Origin: Sipunculus nudus
Taxonomy: Eukaryota > Annelida > Sipuncula > Golfingiida > Sipunculidae
Assembly (NCBI GenBank): GCA_026874595.1
Contig: CM049314.1
Span: 25,617,729-25,681,728 of the forward strand
Length of the DNA: 64,000 nucleotides
Reading direction: 5' to 3'
Positions within the stretch are counted from its first letter, which is position 1, and each line of letters begins with the position of its first letter. The notes under the pieces were generated by a model. The model ran no database searches, had not been told where the DNA came from, and saw only the letters and a program-made list of their open reading frames with translations. The position numbers and the translations under genes were made by a program. Shown here one piece after another: positions 48,457-58,611 of the stretch.

Positions 48457-49589
48457 TTTAAATGCCTGTGAGGCCGGTGGGCTGGTTTGTTCAAAGTATA
48501 TGTATAACCCTCATGGGAAATTTCCTGAGGGGGGTCGACAAATTTTTGTGCAATGGGTTGTACAGCATGAACTTGTTGACCAGATTTCTGAACATGACTG
48601 ACCCTTGGTTCAATATACCGATTATGTTGATCAGTGACACCCTTTCGACTTCTGTTCACTTGTTGTGATGCTTGTTGTTTGTGTGTTTTTGGTGGTTTAC
48701 TGGTCCACATTTGGCCCTCTTGGGCCCAAGGGCCCCATTGGCCCCGAGCATTTTTTCCATTCAGGGTATAGGACTGGTTACTAATATGTCCTACTGTGGA
48801 GCCGTAATAACAGACTGGTCTGTTATTCTGTGTATATCTCATGTAAGGCTGTTGTTTTCTTTGTGCTGTTTTTGTATCAAAAGGATGATGGAAATGCTTA
48901 TTAATGAGATCTCTGTCCCTAGGGGTTTTGTATTTCATGTCAGCCTCAGGGTCTCTTCCGAGTTTCTGAAAAGCTAAGTCATCATGCATCAGGTTTCTGG
49001 CAGTTTGCATGGCCTCATCTATATCCTTGCATTTGAGGGCTGCCCTTGCTGCAGCAGTACTACTCAGACTGCGTGCATAGTGTTCTACAATTTCTTTATT
49101 TTTGTCAGCGGGGATGGTATTTCCATACAATTCTACCACCAATTGTATGAAGGTGTCATTATGCTCCTCTAGCATTGTTTGTGATTTCTGTCTGAGCTTG
49201 GTCAGTCTGTTTTTGAGGTGATCCATGTCGTTAGGTGGCAGAAAAGTGAACTTAATATGTTGGATAACTTCCTGCCAAGTTACATTTTGCGTAACCTTTC
49301 CCTTTTCATCTGTTGTTGATTTTCTCAACATAAAACATTCAACAGACTTTGCGACTTTGCCAACTAAAGTGGATCGAATCACTGATTTGACAAGATTGTT
49401 ATCATTGTCTAAGTCAATGGCAGCCTGTTTTATTTGTTCAGCATAATGTCTGATTTGTCCTGCATTACTGCAGGCACAATGGCCGATTCTGCCTATTGTT
49501 CTATCAAGATTGAATTGAAGGTCAAGTAATGTACTGGTGGTTTTAACCTTATTTAAGGCCCGAGTAAGGTCTTCACGTGTATTAGACAT
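48450..49589 (-). CDS. gag: Gag polyprotein
   Basis: 379 codons from ATG (MSNTREDLTRALNK) to TAA at 48,450. The central part (WQEVIQHIKFTFLPPNDMDHLKNRLTKLRQ region, about residues 125-160) resembles retrotransposon Gag/capsid helical domains. A knuckle-like segment at 260-273 reads CYYGSTVGHISNQS: the spacing is that of C-x2-C-x4-H-x4-C, but the second Cys is Gly (GGC for TGC) and the last is Ser (TCC for TGC), so it should not bind zinc normally. A basic tail rich in Gln, Lys and Arg follows. The frame ends right after a T TTA AAC heptamer that shifts ribosomes into pol. The structural protein forms the virus-like particle. Confidence 0.93.
   Translation of the reverse strand: MSNTREDLTRALNKVKTTSTLLDLQFNLDRTIGRIGHCACSNAGQIRHYAEQIKQAAIDLDNDNNLVKSVIRSTLVGKVAKSVECFMLRKSTTDEKGKVTQNVTWQEVIQHIKFTFLPPNDMDHLKNRLTKLRQKSQTMLEEHNDTFIQLVVELYGNTIPADKNKEIVEHYARSLSSTAAARAALKCKDIDEAMQTARNLMHDDLAFQKLGRDPEADMKYKTPRDRDLINKHFHHPFDTKTAQRKQQPYMRYTQNNRPVCYYGSTVGHISNQSYTLNGKNARGQWGPWAQEGQMWTSKPPKTHKQQASQQVNRSRKGVTDQHNRYIEPRVSHVQKSGQQVHAVQPIAQKFVDPPQEISHEGYTYTLNKPAHRPHRHLNW
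48456..48462 (-). promoter_or_regulatory. -1 ribosomal frameshift slippery heptamer (TTTAAAC)
   Basis: In the gag frame it reads caT TTA AAC TGG TAA, the canonical X XXY YYZ form. A -1 slip continues as CTG GTA AGG into the pol frame, which is open through DTGA and onward. The gag stop is two codons beyond the heptamer. A GGGC...GCCC pair downstream could contribute to a stimulatory stem, but I cannot fold it reliably. Confidence 0.9.
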
Positions 49590-50773
49590 GTTGTTGTTTA
49601 CAGTGGCTTGTACCTAGTTGCAGGTAGTGAAACTCTCTAGAACTGTTAAGTGTAATACTCTCAGCTAATCATGTGAATTAAACCATAATACTCTATAAAT
49701 TTGAAAAAAGCAATGCTGTTCACAAGAAAATTTAATGGGAGATAAAGATAAGTGAACTAAAATTTTGTTGGATGTTTGTCTGTTTTAATTTATTTATTTA
49801 TTTGATATTTTTTATTTATTTATCTTTTATTTAATTATTTATATTTTTTTTATGTATTGTTTATTCATTTGTTTTTTTTTTTTTGTTTTTTGTTTTTTAC
49901 CAATTATTAAAGTCAAGTGGATGGATATATATAACAAGTCAGTCACTGACCGTTAAATATAAGGTCACAAGGGCATTTATAGCACGGGCCTGTTCGCTAC
50001 TAAGCACGGTTGACTAAGGTAATTTTATCTAGCATGTATGCAGAGGGATTTACATCAAGAGTGGGCTTTTGAGCCAAGAGGCAACAGGGGCTGGGTGTCC
50101 AAAGTTCAGTTCAGCATGGTGGTATGACATCTGCATCTGTTTGTTCTTGTGTGCTGATGTTAAGATTTTATATGAGCCCTCTCAGGGCTATTAAAAAAAA
50201 TAGTAATTTAACAGGGATATTGGTTTAATAGGGATGAATATTCTTTTAATGTGCAATAGTAATGATTCTTTAAGTAAACTAGATTTTTTTTTCTTTAAGT
50301 ATGAATTTGTAAATTTATGAATATGATATATATTTATGATATTTATGATTATTAAAGGTATGAGCAAATAAGTGTATAATTACTGAAATCAAATCTGAAA
50401 TGAACTTTCCCTTTATGCAACTATATAAAATTCAATTTGAGACAAAAAAAGTAAATTGTATAACTTCTTTTATTTTATTAAAACCTTTATCTATTTATTA
50501 ATGTTACAAAATTAATTTTCCTTCTTTAATAGTTTGTATTATAGATGATCAAATGAATGGCACAAGCACAGAGAATTGTTAAATAAATGTATCGCTTATG
50601 AAATCAATTTGTGGTTCTTCAGATTACCAATAGACAGAATGGCTGTCTTATTAGTGTACACAGTATATTGTGATGTTGGATATCCAGAATTAACCTGAAC
50701 AAAGCAATTTCTCAACCAGGGTTCGTTTCCTAGCGCAAATTTCACATGCGCATAAAGGCTTATGCTCGCCAGT
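49590..50773 (-). other. 5' leader of the Ty3/gypsy element
   Basis: About 1.18 kb between the 5' LTR and gag, AT-rich with T-runs near 49,850-49,900. No gene seen. The portion next to the LTR (50,640-50,773) is conserved in the older fragment at 35,640-35,750. Confidence 0.8.
50757..50771 (-). other. Primer-binding-site candidate
   Basis: Two bases after the 5' LTR the minus strand reads TGGCGAGCATAAGCC; TGG would pair with a tRNA 3' CCA end. I cannot name the tRNA. The older fragment has TGGCCAGCGTC at the equivalent place. Confidence 0.6.
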
Positions 50774-51170
50774 TGTAAGAGATTTCTAATTCTGAGGACA
50801 GGATTTTCGTTTTTTTTTCTTTCTATCTGACTGGGTAATTCAAAGAACCACAACAAATATATAGGGTTATAAACACAACTAAAACTTTAACAATTATCAA
50901 ACTGCATATGGTCTTAAGTATAAGGGATAAAGCACATACCAAGGTTGCCAAGGCTGACTCCTGGATGTACAGAAGATGGTGCTTTGAATCTGCAAACCAA
51001 CTCTTCTGTCTCAGATGGAAGTCCAAACCCGACTGGCACCCGTTCTCTCTGGCCTTCACCACGTGTCATCGGCAGGGGAAAAGGTCACTGACCGCCATAC
51101 AGTACCCAGGTTAATGATCACCCAGATAAGGTGATACTCAACCCAGGGTGGAGACAGGCGGGCAGTTACA
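50774..51170 (-). repeat. 5' LTR
   Basis: 397 bp, same sequence as 43,355-43,751 by eye. It contains the element promoter; a TATA-like stretch is near 50,852-50,875 on the minus strand. Confidence 0.97.
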
Positions 51171-51174
51171 CTAT
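51171..51174. other. Target-site duplication, right copy (CTAT)
   Basis: Matches CTAT at 43,351-43,354. Confidence 0.85.
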
Positions 51175-51485
51175 GATATACAGTCAAGACAGCCTGAGTA
51201 CCGTGACGATATATACCCAAAATAGACACCCTCTATATATATGCATACAGACAAGACTACGACATATACACACAAATATACACCCTTTATAATTGTACAT
51301 ACAATCAAGACAGTACGATTTAAAATCACATTACACATCCTCTATAGGCCCCCTTTATGTATACATACAGTCAAGACAGTACGATATATACAATGTACCC
51401 ACAAATACACACCCTCTTTATATTAACATATACAGTCAAGACAATACGATATATACCCACAAATACGTACACCCCCTCTGTCACG
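51171..51485 (+). repeat. Minisatellite, right part
   Basis: Five or so degenerate units of 'acatacagtcaagacagtacgatatatacc' and 'cacaaatacacaccctct', continuing the array interrupted by the Ty3/gypsy element. Confidence 0.88.
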
Positions 51486-51915
51486 CGGTATATATAAAAT
51501 CGGGAGAGTATATATGTTAAAGTCAATGTGTAAAATCAGTCAACTTGTATATTGCCTGAAAGTTATAACAAATTTGTGACACATTATACATGTATCTAAC
51601 AATTAGATAATTGATTGTGTGTTAAAAGTGTTAGCAAGTTCATTTTATCTTATCAAAAATTCAAAAAGAAAAAGAAAGCATGTAACCTTTTAGACAGAAA
51701 AAAAAAATTACACCAGATCAAATTTTTGTTTTAATTATTTTTGTCTTATATTTATAAATTTCTTTTATACATTCGTATATCGAGTTAGCGCGGAATATGT
51801 ATGTAATTAAATCAGTCTTGCTCCGTTTATAGGAACTGCAAACATGGACGTATATATAGAACAGTTTTCCAGGCTTTTAGAAACAGCAGTTTAACTGAGT
51901 TAATCCTGAACTGTA
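51486..51915. other. Non-coding DNA, nothing recognised
   Basis: AT-rich, no features. Confidence 0.4.
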
Positions 51916-51917
51916 AA

Positions 51918-51919
<2 letters not shown>

Positions 51920-51989
<70 letters not shown>
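51920..51989. repeat. (TA)n microsatellite
   Basis: Pure TA tract of about 70 bp. Confidence 0.97.
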
Positions 51990-51990
<1 letters not shown>

Positions 51991-52267
51991 GTCATTTGGG
52001 CCTATATAAATACATGCGCAGTCTTGGGAACTCACTTGAATGCCTTTACATTTATTAAAGTTGTGTATCTTTATCAGTTAAAACGATTAACGTGTCCAAT
52101 TGAGCTGAGCAATTCGTCACTTGCAATGCACAGAAATGAGGTGATACTTTGAGATTTGTTATTAGCGGTTACCTGATATATTTAAGTCATTAATACAACG
52201 TCAATGTATTCCAACAATACATAGGCTATATGCGATTTTTTAAGGTATATTACAACAAAATAATCTC

Positions 52268-52273
<6 letters not shown>

Positions 52274-52337
<64 letters not shown>
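52274..52337. repeat. (TA)n microsatellite
   Basis: Pure TA tract. Confidence 0.97.
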
Positions 52338-52341
<4 letters not shown>

Positions 52342-52439
52342 CTTATTTCAGGTTATCTTTCTTTCATGGCAATTTAGTTTATCGGGTTTTGTATGATCTC
52401 AGCGAGTCAGCAGCAACATGAAAATTTATGGAACAGCTA

Positions 52440-52719
52440 GCCGTAGTCCGGAATCCGACCCTGTTCCGCGTTCCGTTCTGTTCCGTGCTTTAGAGTAGTT
52501 CCCAAAGACAGGGTCAAGGTAACTTTGTCACATGACCAAAACAGTCGCGCATGTGACCTGCAGGAGGACCATCACAAACAGAACTTGACATTTAAGCTGT
52601 CACGCTGTGTACACAACGTTATGTGTTTTTGAACTGCGAAAACTCAGGAAAAGTACCGCTACGTAACCTCCGTGTTTGCACTGGGCCAGTTTACGACACC
52701 TGTGGTGAAACGCTCAATG
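52440..52719 (+). promoter_or_regulatory. Candidate CpG-rich promoter and first exon with splice donor
   Basis: About 280 bp with many CpG sites, unlike the following 11 kb. It contains two inverted E-box/M-box motifs, GTCACATGACC and CATGTGACC, near 52,525-52,560, of the kind bound by MiT/TFE or USF factors. It ends in a strong donor, AATG|GTGAGT, at 52,720. An ATG occupies the last three exon bases (52,717-52,719); its context is poor, so the exon may be entirely 5' untranslated. No protein can be assigned. Confidence 0.42.
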
Positions 52720-53086
52720 GTGAGTTCAGAGTAGGTGTAGTCTTCACAACACAATCTCCAGTTAAGTGGAACATTCAATTGTGTTGAAGTTAACTGGTTA
52801 ATAGTAATACCATCATAACAGATCAAATGAAGTCAATAAATTTGGTCAAAGAAGATTATATATTTGACCAGTACTGTAGTGGTCTGGTCAGTCACATGGT
52901 CGAAGGAAGCCATCTGTTTGCTCAGGGTAGACAGATGCCTAGACAAATTTACGGTACCTGGGTACATGTATTTTATAAATATAAATTATATCCTTGAAAG
53001 GGCAATATTATTATAAGTTAAAACAGATAATAATTTGGCACGTATAATTTACATGTTTATTAATCATAGTGTATGTTTGTCTAGTA

Positions 53087-53089
<3 letters not shown>

Positions 53090-53125
<36 letters not shown>

Positions 53126-53133
53126 TATATTTA

Positions 53134-53164
<31 letters not shown>
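53090..53164. repeat. Interrupted (TA)n microsatellite
   Basis: TA tract broken by 'ctatatttatacta'. Confidence 0.95.
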
Positions 53165-53167
<3 letters not shown>

Positions 53168-53530
53168 GTGGTAGTTACTAATAAATCCTCATTAACAGGG
53201 GGACAGTGATGTTTGTTTTGGTGCCCTGGGCCAATAAACTTTTCCATATTATAAGCGTATTGTACCATATTTGGTTGCTGGGATGCAATCACATGCCCTT
53301 CTTACATTGCTGCATATACCAGTACTTAAAGACTGAAAGAGGGCAGCAAGGGCACTGAAAAACCCCCCAGGTTTTGCCATCATTTATTTTCCCTGTGGCA
53401 AACAGAAAACCAGCACCACAGGATTAAAAAATTGAAGCGTGTAAGCTCTCTAACAGAGTAACCATATGATGGGGACAGTGGAACTTTGGGTATAATTGAA
53501 ATGTTGAATATCAAGGTTATACAAAGTATA

Positions 53531-53709
53531 TAGTAAAACCTCACCAAACAACAACCTCAGTTTAGTGACCACCTCAAAATAACGACAAAATTTTTTGTGG
53601 TCCAAGTTCTTTTTGGCCCTTTATATCAACCTCACATAGACAATCACCTCGAAAATAAGACCACTTCATCAAGGTCCCATTAGTGGTCATAATTTGGAGG
53701 TTTCACTGT
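53531..53709. mobile_element. Tigger-like MITE remnant
   Basis: The left end AGTAAAACCTCACC and inverted right end CAGTGAAACCTCC resemble Tigger/pogo TIRs (CAGT-AAACCTC). The interior has 'gtgaccacctcaaaataacgac' and 'gaaaataagaccac', also Tigger-like. The target duplication is eroded. Confidence 0.65.
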
Positions 53710-53743
53710 GTATGTATAACATGGGGTGCCATATTTACATAAA

Positions 53744-53745
<2 letters not shown>

Positions 53746-53791
<46 letters not shown>
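53746..53791. repeat. (TA)n microsatellite
   Basis: Pure TA tract. Confidence 0.95.
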
Positions 53792-53796
<5 letters not shown>

Positions 53797-54664
53797 CTCA
53801 CATGGTGACACGTGTTCAAATCAGAATACATGCCGGTGAAATAAGAATAAAGAATTATCAATATCTGTAATATAATTTTGAACAGATTTCATATTATTTT
53901 AAAAACTGGGGTATAGGTTTCTTTTGTGACCACATAAAGAAACCCTGGTGAAACCCACAAAAAATAGTTGTTATGGAGGTAATAACCTTCATTCTTAAAT
54001 TGCAGTGCCTACTGATAATTCCAGGGTGTTTACATTTGCAGAATTACTTTTCAGCTACTGGCCTGTAACACACAAAAAAGTTTTGTTAATTGTTTTTTAT
54101 TCTTTGCCCCTAAGGCTGAGAGTTTATCTGTAAAATTTGATCAAATCTGACCAAAGTAGCACAGACCACAATTTGGTGTTCCGCGTGAGAACATGAAACA
54201 GTATATACATATTACCTGTTATAAACTTGTGTTTCCTAAGTTGGGACATAAATTGTGTTCAGTACATGTGAAAATATTGGCTCTTACTAAAACAAGATCA
54301 GATTATGCATGGTTGTCTCCATCACCTCTTGTGTGCAACTTGGCAAGGCATGCTAAGAAGGCTTAGTGGGGTGTATCTTTAGGCAACATCATGGGCACTC
54401 ATGAGGAAACCACCAACCATTGGATATTCTTTAGGTAATATGCATAGATCCCCCTGGTAATTTTTCATAAAAATGCATATTTATGATTGTGTCAAATCAG
54501 AGGAGGAAACTCTCCCCAGCATGCATTTGGACTCCATTCCTATGAATGGAACCTGAATAATTGTGCTGATGTGACTGGGCAGTATCATTTGATTTTCCTT
54601 GCATTCACCAGGCTTGGTGAACTAAGACTGAATACTGTCAGCTAACAGTCAAGTAAAAAAAAAA

Positions 54665-54830
54665 TGCTCAGGTGCTCTCTGCTGGGAACCTGGATTTGAT
54701 CTCCAGTGTGGCTATGACAGTGGGCTGTAGTTGCCCATCCAAGGCCAGTGGTTTTCTCTGGGTTCCCTGTGTCCTCCACCCGGGCAGACAACAGAACACC
54801 ACCAACCAAGTCATGGAGCATGCCTTGCCT
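54665..54830 (+). mobile_element. SINE-like fragment (family C)
   Basis: 'gctcaggtgctctctgctgggaacctggatttgatctccag' has a tRNA-like order with a B-box-like GATTTGATCTCC, followed by 'ggccagtggttttctctgg' and 'tgtcctccacc', phrases typical of conserved central domains in metazoan SINEs. CpG sites look eroded. Confidence 0.5.
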
Positions 54831-54984
54831 TAGTTATTACAACTACATGTACTTGTACAATCAATGTAAAATCAATAAGTCTAAATTATTGTCAGGGGAA
54901 TAGCAGAACTGATAACATTACAGAGTATATTTATGGATTACATGACATCATCTCATGTTAAAGAGATTATTTATGGTAAACCTA

Positions 54985-55145
54985 TTATGTGTCATAAATT
55001 ATTTGTGATATAAATCTATTGATATGTCATAAATTATTTGTGATATAAATCTATTGATATGTCATAAATTATTTGTGATAAAACTATTGATACGTCATAA
55101 ATTATTTTGGATATAAATCTATTGATATGTCATAAATTATTACAT
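54985..55145 (+). repeat. 35-bp tandem repeat
   Basis: About four and a half copies of 'gtcataaattatttgtgat...ctattgatat'. Confidence 0.93.
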
Positions 55146-55490
55146 CTACTGCATGAGATGGCAAATGTCTTATCATGTACAGCAATTTCTCATCCACTAC
55201 AGTTATTGATCTGGTTTTTATGATCTTTGAGATGTATCAATTACTTCATTAGCTGCAGTATGTACCACCTGATCAGCAGGCTTGTACCACTACAGCACAG
55301 TAGGCTGGTAGTTTACCCTATGGCTCATTGGACAGAACTGTCCAAATACATTTGGCTTATATTCCTTGTGTAGCATGAAGGCACCATATAACCTCTGCAC
55401 ATTATCAATAATACAGATGTTTAGACTCCACTGGGACTGAAATTAATGCTGAGTGATTGGTATGTCAGTAAGTATGGGCAATTTTTTTTT
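55146..55490. other. Non-coding DNA, nothing recognised
   Basis: No features beyond low CpG. Confidence 0.4.
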
Positions 55491-55494
55491 TAAT

Positions 55495-55760
55495 TTTTAG
55501 CTCAGATGACTATAAGTCAACTGAGCTATATTAATGGTCCTTTTGTCTGTTGTCTGTCCGACCATCCATCCGGACTTACATTAACAGGGCATGTTTGACC
55601 TATAAATCCAAAATTTGACATAGATTTAGATGTCCCCGAAGTCTCGTATCATACCAAAATTGTGTAACTACAACTTGGTTCCTTCGAGATTTTAAGAAAA
55701 AGCATAAATTTTCCATTAAAAAAACCCATTGTTACACTTGAAGACTACATAATATCAAAA
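55495..55760 (+). repeat. Dispersed repeat start ('ttagctcagatgac...actgagctat')
   Basis: The opening inverted 'agctcagatgactataagtcaactgagct' hairpin followed by 'tgtctgtccgaccatccatcc' is shared with 58,126 and 58,612. The rest is too eroded to follow. Confidence 0.6.
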
Positions 55761-56640
55761 CCACTGATCTAATATTTATCTATTGAATATAAACATTCCT
55801 CTAAAATCCTTTACATATTTTCTATGTCCATACCAAAAATTATTGTATATCCAAAATTATATATGAATTTTGTAATATTTTAAGTTATTAGCATAAATAT
55901 AAAATAAGTAACTTAAGTTTTGCCCTAATTTTGACCATGGCATGTTTTTTCCTGTAAGTACTTTTGAATTAATTATCACAGCATATACACATAACTATTT
56001 CATCTGTTAAAATCTCAAATTTGAAAATAAAAGCTTGAAAATTAGGCTAGTTATTGATATTTTTGGAGGCTCTTATTGTATTCACTCACATTGTGAATCT
56101 CCAGCCAGCCCACTCCTGGTCACTTGAGATCAACTGTGCAGGGGTACCTGATTTGTCATGGTTCACTGGGGGAGATCCCCTGCCTATGGCACGTGTACAG
56201 TTATTCACATACCCACCCACCAAGTGTTAAGCAGTAATTGTTATTGTTTGAACTGTATTTTCTCAATTATAATGCTGTTTCGGCTCAAGTTCACAAAACC
56301 TTTCTTGAAAAGGAGTAATCCAGAAGATACCATTTGGTAATGTAGCATTGTAAAAAAAAATAATTTTCTTTGTATAATTTTAGGAAATCAAAATATAATC
56401 AAACCCATCAGTATGCATAATTCCATAATATATGAGCCAAATTATGGGTAAATAGTGGTGCAATAAAAAATTGTGAATGCTAAATCAAATATTTTTTTTT
56501 CAGATATTTATTGTTTTGTAAATTTATAAATTTTTTGTCTGTAAATCTGTATGCAAAATGTGACGTTATCTGACTGAATTATTAATAAATGTTGATACAG
56601 TTTAGAATTCTGAATCAACTTATATATTCAGTTATTGTTC
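55761..56640. other. Non-coding DNA, nothing recognised
   Basis: AT-rich intron-like sequence. Confidence 0.4.
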
Positions 56641-56647
56641 CCTGCCT

Positions 56648-57260
56648 TCGCTGAATGCGCCGTTGGCGGGGGACATAGAAATGGTGAGCATCTGTCCGTC
56701 TGTCTATCCATCCGTCAGTCTGTCACACATTTGTTAACACGATAACTCAAGAAAAATTTTTGATACAGTCACTAAACTTGCAGCATTGATGCACCTTATC
56801 AAGAGCTAGGTCAAGTTTGATCATGGATGATTTGTGGCATTTTTCAAGGTTACAAGTTTGTGATAATGCTAAAAGGATGCTAACGCAATCACTCTAAAAG
56901 AATTTGAGCTACAGTCACCAAACTTGCTATCTTGATGATCCTTATCAAGGGCTGGATCAAGTTCGAACATGGATGACCTTGACACATTTTTCAAGGTCAC
57001 ATTGGCGATAATGCCAGTATGATGTTAACACAATACCTCAAAAACAATTTGAAGTACAGTCATCAAACTTGCATCATTGATGAACCTTACTAAGGGCTTG
57101 GACAATTTCAAACATGGGTGACCTTGAACCATTTTTCAAGGTCATGGCAGCAATAATGCCAAAATGATGATCACGCAATAACTCAAAAAGAATATGAGGC
57201 ATAGTCACCAAACTTTCAGCATTGAATTACCTCATGAAGGGCCGGTCAGCTTAAAAAATG
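56648..57260 (+). repeat. Dispersed repeat with internal 145-bp array
   Basis: Starts 'ttccctgccttcgctgaatg', 'gggggacatagaaatggtgagc' and Pu/Py blocks 'tctgtccgtctgtctatcc'. Four internal units carry 'acagtcaccaaacttgc' at 56,765, 56,911, 57,056 and 57,201. Confidence 0.8.
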
Positions 57261-57604
57261 GATGAACTTCATGCAGTTTTAAAGGTTGCAGAGGTAATCT
57301 GGCTGTTAGATATTGAACCGTTCAATTTAAAAAAAAAAATATTCCCAAATCACGCAGGGGACATACTAGATCTGTTACACAGATCAACTTTGCCCTTGTA
57401 TATGTTATATTGCAAGAATATAAAATTTATTAACTTGATCAAATAAATAAGTTTTTTTTTTATTTTGCTAAAATTTTCAAAAATTCAGCTGAACAATGTA
57501 TCGCATGGGTTCCTTGTTTTTTTTTTCAAAGGATATGTCCATGGCTAAATTGGTGGCACTGTCTATTGAATGAGAATGAAGGTATACAATAATGATGATA
57601 TGAT

Positions 57605-57806
57605 AAGATTAAGCCCTCTGGATCACAGGTATTGTATGGCCTGGATTTGGAATAATCCAGAAGTCATTACCTGTTGTTAAGACATTTGAGTGAATCTCTG
57701 AGATTCTATAACAACATTTCACTATTTTACCATTGAGGAACAGGCAGGGTTTAAACCGGGGACTTTCAGCTCCAAAGTCCAACACCTTAAGCATTAGGCT
57801 ACCCCA
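57605..57806 (-). mobile_element. tRNA-derived SINE, eroded
   Basis: On the minus strand the head near 57,806-57,735 reads GGGGTAGCCTAATGCTTAAGG with a B-box-like GGTTTAAACCCTG. The body ends near 57,605. It is more diverged than family A. Confidence 0.5.
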
Positions 57807-58125
57807 TTTGGGAACTTAATTCAAGGAAAATGAGAGATTTCCTCCCTAAAATGGGAGACTTTCTCCTGATCTAGTTGTTAAAATCTTCAGAGAGCGATTA
57901 GGAATGCAGCATGGGGCTAACACTGTGGTGTGTGAGGGGTTGTGTTGGGATCGATGATCGATTACAGAAGATGATCAATCAGTTGATGCAGATGATCCAA
58001 TGATTGATCTTGCATTGCCATAATCAATTACAGAGTTTTCTTCTTCTAACCTATAGTCTAGGCTTTATAATGGTTGATGGTACATATTGATAAAATTAAT
58101 GAAAACAAACTTGAGGAAAATCTGT

Positions 58126-58330
58126 TTTTTGCTCAGCTGACTGCAACTCATCTGAGCTATAGCGATCCCCCTTTGTCCGTCGACTCTCCAGTTGTCCGTG
58201 GGTATGTTAACAGGGCACATTTTATAACTAAAACTGACCTAGAACCTTCTAACCTACTGTACATCCAGGTAGGTACTAGGCAGATCTCCTTGGAAACCTG
58301 AAATTAGGTTATTGTGACATTTATTTTGTG
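58126..58330 (+). repeat. Dispersed repeat start, second copy
   Basis: 'gctcagctgactgcaactcatctgagctatagcgat' then 'tttgtccgtcgactctcc', as at 55,495 and 58,612. Confidence 0.65.
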
Positions 58331-58611
58331 GGTACAACAGTACTTTTTCATTTTCATCTGCTTGTCGAATTGTCATTTTCCCGAGGTAGGATAAAAAGTG
58401 ATGTTATTCTGTTGGGAAAAAATAAACATTACATTCACCATTGAATTACGTGTGTTCATGCAACAGTTATTAAAAATAAGGCTGGTTTTACTCAGAAAGT
58501 TTGTCTCCATCCATCATGACTGTTTAACAACAGAAACTGCTGTAGCTGAAATTGTTTAAACTTCAGTGCTTCACCGTCACGGTAACCACCACAAGTTTGG
58601 TGTAACAACAT

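Larger units (their letters stand above)
43355..51170 (-). mobile_element. Complete Ty3/gypsy LTR retrotransposon
   Basis: A 7,816-bp element lies between CTAT duplications. Both LTRs are 397 bp, start TGTAAGAG and end CAGTTACA on the plus strand, and look identical by eye, which implies very recent insertion. On the minus strand the order is 5' LTR, primer-binding-site candidate, about 1.18 kb leader, gag (379 aa), pol in the -1 frame with protease, reverse transcriptase, RNase H and integrase, about 1.07 kb 3' region, polypurine tract, 3' LTR. That order (integrase after RNase H) places it in Ty3/gypsy. Both genes are intact, so the copy may still be competent. There is no envelope gene and no obvious chromodomain. 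It inserted into the minisatellite that flanks it on both sides. Confidence 0.97.

Noticed and set aside
44954-49446. Plus-strand frames inside the gag and pol region
   Set aside because: Shadows of the minus-strand gag and pol genes.
13338-52421. Frames with runs of Ile-Tyr (IYIYIY)
   Set aside because: Translations of (TA)n microsatellites.
41117-52500. Inverted GGAACGGAAC-type motif near 41,126 and 52,470 as ends of one large element
   Set aside because: Only a short GGAAC repeat is shared; flanking sequence does not match, so the pairing is probably chance.
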